DNA of 64,000 nucleotides from Littorina saxatilis (taxonomy: Eukaryota > Mollusca > Gastropoda > Littorinimorpha > Littorinidae): assembly GCF_037325665.1 (NCBI RefSeq), contig NC_090261.1, forward strand, positions 32,663,285 to 32,727,284, written 5' to 3'. The notes under the pieces were generated by a model that was given only the letters and a program-made list of their open reading frames with translations, made no database searches and was not told where the DNA came from. Made by a program: the position numbers and the translations under genes. Numbering within the stretch: the first letter of the stretch is position 1; every line of letters starts with the position of its first letter. Positions 61,201 to 64,000 of the stretch are shown here, piece by piece.

Positions 61201-63427
61201 ACTTTTGCTTTTTCGGCGGATTTTTTTTTTATTTTGGCGGAAATTTGCCTTTCGGCAGACAATTCCCATGCCTGTATAAAGGAGGCAAATTTACATATGA
61301 AAAAAGCAAGGTCACAGGCACATACCTTGACTGTTCCACCCTCCTCTCCATATGAGCAAAAGCCTTGAAGTAATGTCCTCTGATTGTGTTCAAGTTCTTG
61401 TACCCTTCCCGCAAAAGGTGACAGTTGTTGGTGGTGATCTCCTCCTGTGTGGCACTCTTCAGGAAATGAGTCTCAGAAATCTTCATCTCTGCCATGGAGG
61501 CTGCCGTCAGTTCTTCCTCTCGCCCTTCTCTATGAAAAAAAAACTACTGCTTTAATCGCTGAAACCTGAAAACTCAATAAAACGTCAAAAGAAAACATAC
61601 ATTATTTTCCCTTTCCTAACTTCTTTTACGTAAATAGACACATTTTTGTACTCAATCTAAACAGATATTTTTGTTGTTAATCAGCTACAAACAAAAAAGT
61701 CAAGGCAATTAAGTTGGTAAACATAACTGAACAAGTACTTTCATTCATTCAGGGTTACTAAATGCAACTGAGAAAACTCACAATGCCTTCTGCAAAACAT
61801 CTTGCAATGTGTTTACTTTCTTTACTTTATTTGGTGTTTAACGTCGTTTTCAACCATTCAAGGTTATATCGCGACAGGGAAAGGGGGGAGATGGGATAGG
61901 GGAAAGGGGGGAGATGGGATAGAGCCACTTGTTAATTGGTTCTTGTTCACAAAAGCACTAATCAAAAAATTGCTCCAGGGGCTTGCAACGTAGTACAATA
62001 TATGACCTTACTGGGAGAATGCAAGTTTCCAGTACAAAGGACTTAACATTTCTTACATACTGCTTGACTAAAATCTTTACAAACATTGACTATATTCTAT
62101 ACAAGAAACACTTAAAGAGGGTAAAAGGAGAAACAGAACCGTTAGTCGCCTCTTACGACATGCTGGGTAGCATCGGGTAAATTCTTTCTCGTCCCAACCA
62201 ATATGGGACTCCCCCTAACCCGCGGGGGGTCTTGCAATGTGTGTAATAATAACTTCAATGCACACTTTAAAACTACACAAATAAGGAACATTCATTGACC
62301 ATTTCTTAGTGTATGTACAACCACAGGATGACTCACNNNNNNNNNNNNNNNNNNNNNNNNNNNNNNNNNNNNNNNNNNNNNNNNNNNNNNNNNNNNNNNN
62401 NNNNNNNNNNNNNNNNNNNNNNNNNNNNNNNNNNNNNNNNNNNNNNNNNNNNNNNNNNNNNNNNNNNNNNNNNNNNNNNNNNNNNNNNNNNNNNNNNNNN
62501 NNNNNNNNNNNNNNNNNNNNNNNNNNNNNNNNNNNNCCTCCCTGAGTGCCCACTGTTGCCCGCTCTAAGACCAATATGCAGATCTTGGAAACGCCAGCTG
62601 TACACATTGCTACCTATCAATCATATGGGGCGGGGATATAGCTCAGTTGGTAGCGCGCTGGATTTGTATTCAGTTGGCCGCTGTCAGCGTGAGTTCGATC
62701 CCAGGTTCGGCGGAAATTTATTTCAGAGTCAACTTTGTGTGCAGACTCTCTTCGGTGTCCGAACCCTCCCCCCGTGTACACTACATTGGGTGTGCACGTT
62801 AAAGATCCCACGATTGACAAAAGGGTCTTTCCTGGCAAAATTGCTTAGGCACAGTTAATAATTGTCTACCTATACCCGTGTGACTTGGAATAATAGGCCG
62901 TGAAAGGTAAATATGCGCCGAAATGGCTGCAATCTACTGGCCGTATAAAATTTCATCTCACACGGCATCACTGCAGAGCGCCTAGAACTGTACCCACGGA
63001 ATATGCGCGATATAAGCGTCATTGATTGATTGATTGATTGATATCTCATCCAGTTTCTATTTCTATCAGCTTCCTGTGACCTTTCGGCGTTCTTTAATTT
63101 GGAAAACAAGCAGTGGTTACTTCTCTATGATTTAAATTTTGTTGTTGTTGAAATTGACGGAGTTAATTCCCATGTTATGAGACGCAAAGGGTTTTAATAG
63201 CCACGCGAGAAAACAGCTACACATTTTCTCTCACCTGCTCCACAACACCTTTGTGGACTTTGCACAGAGTGTACACCAGACGTGTCAGCGCCAGCAGAAA
63301 CCCTACAGGACTCGATTCGCTGACCACAGGTACTCGCAACGCGTGACCGTCACAGCCAAGCTCTGGCAGACAGCGTGACACTTCTCGTCTTTTGTCGTCT
63401 GACGCTGAGACGACGTTGGATGAAGCA
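46891..63427 (-). CDS. RPAP1: RNA polymerase II-associated protein 1 (RPAP1), C-terminal exons
   Basis: RPAP1 links RNA polymerase II with chaperone/assembly factors and Mediator; cytoplasmic and nuclear. Exons recognised (minus strand): 63235-63427, one probably in the N gap, 61326-61529, 53696-53821, 52972-53129, 52339-52471, 51383-51548, 49715-49942 and 46891-47022 with TAG. All visible junctions are GT-AG and phases chain correctly. The strongest matches to the vertebrate C-terminus as I recall it are Y-E-A-V-S-F-G-D-P-M-F-G-A, L-L-Q-L-Y-A-H-S-L-L-S-G-A-V, R-Q-R-W-S-P-V-L-F and E-L-Y-P-Q-L-P-P. The R-D-W-V-F-L-P-L segment is also characteristic. The gene runs past the right edge of the window. 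Introns are filled with DNA transposons, SINEs and a DIRS element. Confidence 0.92.
47115..48135. mobile_element. Tigger/pogo-type DNA transposon derivative 1
   Basis: Ends CAGTCGAACTCGCTTAAGAC and (reversed) CAGTCGAACCCACTTAAAAC with TA flanks. Internal sequence repeats the ATTCGT-TATAAGC theme. No convincing transposase remains; a 64-codon frame at 47833 has no recognised domain. In the last RPAP1 intron. Confidence 0.8.
48239..49512 (+). mobile_element. Tigger/pogo transposon with partial DDE transposase
   Basis: Ends CAGTCAATTCCGGTTAATCG and (reversed) CAGTCGACTCCGGTTAATCG with TA flanks. Plus-strand remnants: L-L-L-V-D-N-C-T-A-H (about 48508), Q-P-M-D-Q-G-V-I-K-N-L-K-T-L-Y (about 48577), an acidic tail, and the C-terminus Q-T-T-L-D-T-F-F at 49303-49326. 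The N-terminal DNA-binding region and the first catalytic Asp are missing, the frame changes between blocks, and a T-rich, poly(A)-type insertion sits at about 48840-48955. Nonfunctional. Confidence 0.88.
50088..51154 (-). mobile_element. Tigger/pogo transposon derivative keeping only the DNA-binding domain
   Basis: Ends CAGTAAAACCTGTCTCTAAC and (reversed) CAGTAAAACCTGAGTCTAGC with TA flanks. The minus-strand frame 50571-50849 encodes G-K-R-K-A-L-T-L-E-Q-R-V-A-A-L, then K-K-L-D-S-G-Q-S-C-Q-D-V-A-K-E-M-G, a CENP-B/psq-type helix-turn-helix typical of Tigger N-termini. The catalytic domain is absent. It includes (CAA)n and a poly-C run at 50309-50350. Confidence 0.88.
51157..51327. mobile_element. 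MITE, pogo/Tigger-type, adjacent to the previous element
   Basis: Starts CAGTCAAACTTGCACTTGCG and ends (reversed) CAGTGGAACCTGCCGATAAC; TA flanks, with the left TA shared with the element ending at 51154. 171 bases, non-coding, between RPAP1 exons. Confidence 0.7.
51589..51733. mobile_element. MITE with CAGTGGAACC ends
   Basis: Left CAGTGGAACCCTCCGTTTAA, right (reversed) CAGTGGAACACCCCTTTTAA, 145 bases, preceded by TA. A family-1 SINE has landed at its right end, and the SINE's target duplication includes the MITE's last bases. Confidence 0.8.
51741..52050 (-). mobile_element. tRNA-derived SINE (family 1), complete
   Basis: Reverse strand starts GACCGGCACGGTTGGCCTAG-TGGTAAGGCG with an A-box-like and a GGTTCGAACCCC B-box-like promoter, then the body and an (AAAC)n tail. 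Target duplications ACTGTGCTGCT at 51730-51740 and 52051-52061. Confidence 0.9.
52228..52290. repeat. (CA)n microsatellite
   Basis: CA dinucleotides 110 bases or less from an RPAP1 exon; another short (CA)n is at 52840-52880. Confidence 0.95.
53200..53350 (-). mobile_element. SINE family 2 fragment
   Basis: TTCTTCGTTCATGGGCTGAA, GTATGACCGTTTTTACCCGG and CTGCTTTCGGGGGAG match the 3' part of the SINE at 56165-56513. Head missing. Confidence 0.75.
53893..54054. repeat. DIRS element, 3' inverted terminal repeat
   Basis: CCCAACTCACATATAGCAAT through GCCGCCATATTGTAATCATTC is the reverse complement of 60058-60221 with almost no differences. Confidence 0.92.
54128..54225. repeat. DIRS element, internal complementary region
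   Basis: TATGTGAGTTGGGTAAGTAT-ATTAATCAAATG is the complement of the left outer end (53863-53905). The adjoining TTAAATTACATATCTTAACC-CAACTCACATA is the complement of the right outer end (60203-60236). The two termini are thus joined back to back, the template for circular intermediates known for DIRS elements. Confidence 0.88.
56165..56513 (-). mobile_element. tRNA-derived SINE (family 2) inserted in the DIRS element
   Basis: Reverse strand begins GGGGCGGGGATGTAGCTCAG-TCGGTAGCGCGCTGG, a tRNA-like head, and ends in a (CAAA)n-type tail. Target duplications TGGGACTCCCTG at 56153-56164 and 56514-56525 are exact. It lies between the RT and RNase H parts of the host element, so it is younger than that insertion. 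Confidence 0.92.
60058..60221. repeat. DIRS element, 5' inverted terminal repeat
   Basis: Partner of 53893-54054; the Gag-like frames begin inside it at about 59836. Confidence 0.92.
60286..60768. mobile_element. Unclassified insertion with ~45-bp flanking direct repeats
   Basis: AATGCTGGTAGAAATTG...GACAACAAGAATGCT (60286-60330) and AATGCTGGTAGAATTTG...GACAACAAGAACGCT (60725-60768) flank about 390 bases beginning GATGATTACCCGCTTCGCCG. Inside, GAAGGAAGGGAGATCTAAAA-ATAGTAACGTGCAGTGA occurs twice. Family unknown. Confidence 0.55.
60909..61300. mobile_element. MITE relic with one pogo-type end, carrying a nested element
   Basis: CAATGGAACCCCCTTTTAAG-ACCTCCAAAAATCTGA closely resembles the left end of 51589-51733. 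The right end is not recognisable near RPAP1 exon 61326-61529. Confidence 0.55.
60979..61274. mobile_element. Nested non-autonomous DNA transposon, CAGGCATGGGAATTG ends
   Basis: Exact inverted ends CAGGCATGGGAATTG / CAATTCCCATGCCTG (one mismatch at most) flanked by TATAAA on both sides (60973-60978 and 61275-61280). 296 bases without coding. A six-base duplication does not fit Tc1/mariner, hAT or piggyBac; superfamily not assigned. Confidence 0.75.
61813..62229 (-). mobile_element. SINE (family 3), complete
   Basis: Reverse strand begins ACCCCCCGCGGGTTAGGGGG-AGTCCCATATTGG, includes CCCAGCATGTCGTAAGAGGC-GACTAAC and ends GTTTAACACCAAAT-AAAGTAAAG. Target duplications TCTTGCAATGTGT at 61800-61812 and 62230-62242. 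In an RPAP1 intron. Confidence 0.88.
62337..62536. other. Assembly gap (200 N), probably hiding an RPAP1 exon
   Basis: On the minus strand the gap is followed immediately by GTGAGTCATCC (62326-62336), a strong splice donor. The upstream RPAP1 exon (63235-63427) ends in phase 0 and the downstream exon (61326-61529) begins in phase 2, so an exon of length 3n+2 is missing between them. Confidence 0.7.
62627..63042 (+). mobile_element. tRNA-derived SINE (family 2), long form
   Basis: Starts GGGGCGGGGATATAGCTCAG-TTGGTAGCGCGCTGG with tRNA-like A and B boxes (B-like GAGTTCGATCCC), continues through CGTTAAAGATCCCACG and ends ATGCGCGATATAAGCGTC-(ATTG)n. The tail differs from that of the copy at 56165, so subfamilies exist. 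Confidence 0.88.
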
Positions 63428-63576
63428 CTGCACAAATACACATCATCAAAATTGCACGAAGAATGCTGGAAAAGCTTGAAAGATTTACCATTTCCTTACA
63501 ACTGGCAACTGGAGTAGTACACTCTATGCATCTTTCTTATTACCGTGCTATGAACATTTAGAGCACCTATAAGATA

Positions 63577-63720
63577 TGGTCGAACCAACCCTGGCGACCA
63601 CATCTAGACAACCATACTACCTGCCTTAAACGACCACTCCAAAGGATCCCTGACAAGTTTTCTTCTATAAAATTTCCCTTTCCATAGTGACCACCTGTCT
63701 GTAACAACCATTTTCGGTTG
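63577..63720. mobile_element. MITE fragment, pogo-type family of 40820 and 51157
   Basis: GGTCGAACCAACCCTGGCGA-CCACATCTAGACAACC, CCACTCCAAAGGATCCCTGA and TAGTGACCACCTGTCTGT are shared with 51157-51327. Its right end is replaced by a family-3 SINE. Confidence 0.65.
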
Positions 63721-63721
63721 G

Positions 63722-64000
63722 TCTTTCTTTACTTGGTGTTTAACGTCGTTTTCAACCACGAAGGTTATATCGCGATGGGAAAAGGGGGGGGGGGGGGGGG
63801 GGGGGGGGGAGGGAGATGGAATAGAGCCACTTATTAATTGGTTCTTGTTCACAAAAGCACTAATCAAAAATTGCTCCAGGGGCTTGCAACGTAGTACAAT
63901 ATATTACCTTACTGGGAGAATGCAAGTTTCCAGTACAAAGGACTTAACATTTCTTACATACTGCTTGACTAAAATCTTTACAAACATCGACTATATTCTA
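63722..64000 (-). mobile_element. SINE (family 3), cut by the window edge
   Basis: Matches 61813-62110 almost base for base, with a poly-G expansion at 63787-63809. The head lies beyond the window. Confidence 0.85.

Noticed and set aside
62627-62700. tRNA gene
   Set aside because: A and B boxes are present but the sequence continues into a SINE body with a tail, and the cloverleaf is not credible; the same applies to 52050 and 56513.

Overview
The window is nuclear DNA of a marine gastropod mollusc. Three things point there: intron-bearing, secreted GH5 beta-mannanases of the abalone/periwinkle type, a rhodopsin-like GPCR and an RPAP1 orthologue with vertebrate-type exon structure; several tRNA-derived SINE families; and very many (CA)n, (CT)n and minisatellite tracts. 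A periwinkle-like caenogastropod (Littorinidae) is my best guess. That is an inference and I could not search for it.

Layout. (1) 1-61 holds the edge of a third mannanase gene on the minus strand. (2) 62-9.7 kb has no supported host exon; it holds simple repeats, a 741-bp tandem duplication with hairpins, a LINE 5' fragment, a SINE and foldback DNA. (3) 9,716-20,661 is mannanase gene A and 24,694-32,247 is mannanase gene B, both on the minus strand, head to tail, each with seven coding exons of identical length and phase encoding 376 residues. Gene A's introns carry a fossil tyrosine-recombinase (DIRS/Ngaro-group) retroelement flanked by long duplications of the intron, an inverted relic of another mannanase exon, and a dispersed repeat. 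Gene B's intron 1 carries a ~21-copy minisatellite whose unit is single-copy in gene A. (4) 33-39.4 kb is repeat-rich (LINE reverse-transcriptase fragments duplicated in tandem, a mariner deletion derivative). (5) 39,462-43,440 is a complete four-exon GPCR gene on the plus strand, followed by degenerate ~60-bp repeats split by an unclassified insertion. (6) 46,891 to beyond 63,427 is the C-terminal part of RPAP1 on the minus strand. Its introns hold at least five pogo/Tigger-type DNA transposon relics, three SINEs, a nearly complete DIRS element with inverted terminal repeats and an internal complementary region, and a 200-N assembly gap that very probably hides one RPAP1 exon.

Biology. The mannanases are secreted digestive enzymes for algal mannans. 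The two full copies differ at about 10 of 271 residues in exons 1-5 but about 25 of 105 in exons 6-7, which suggests gene conversion or unequal exchange with a breakpoint in intron 5, where the inverted exon relic and the dispersed repeat lie. The GPCR and RPAP1 are unrelated neighbours. No bacterial operon, CRISPR array, rRNA or functional tRNA gene is present.
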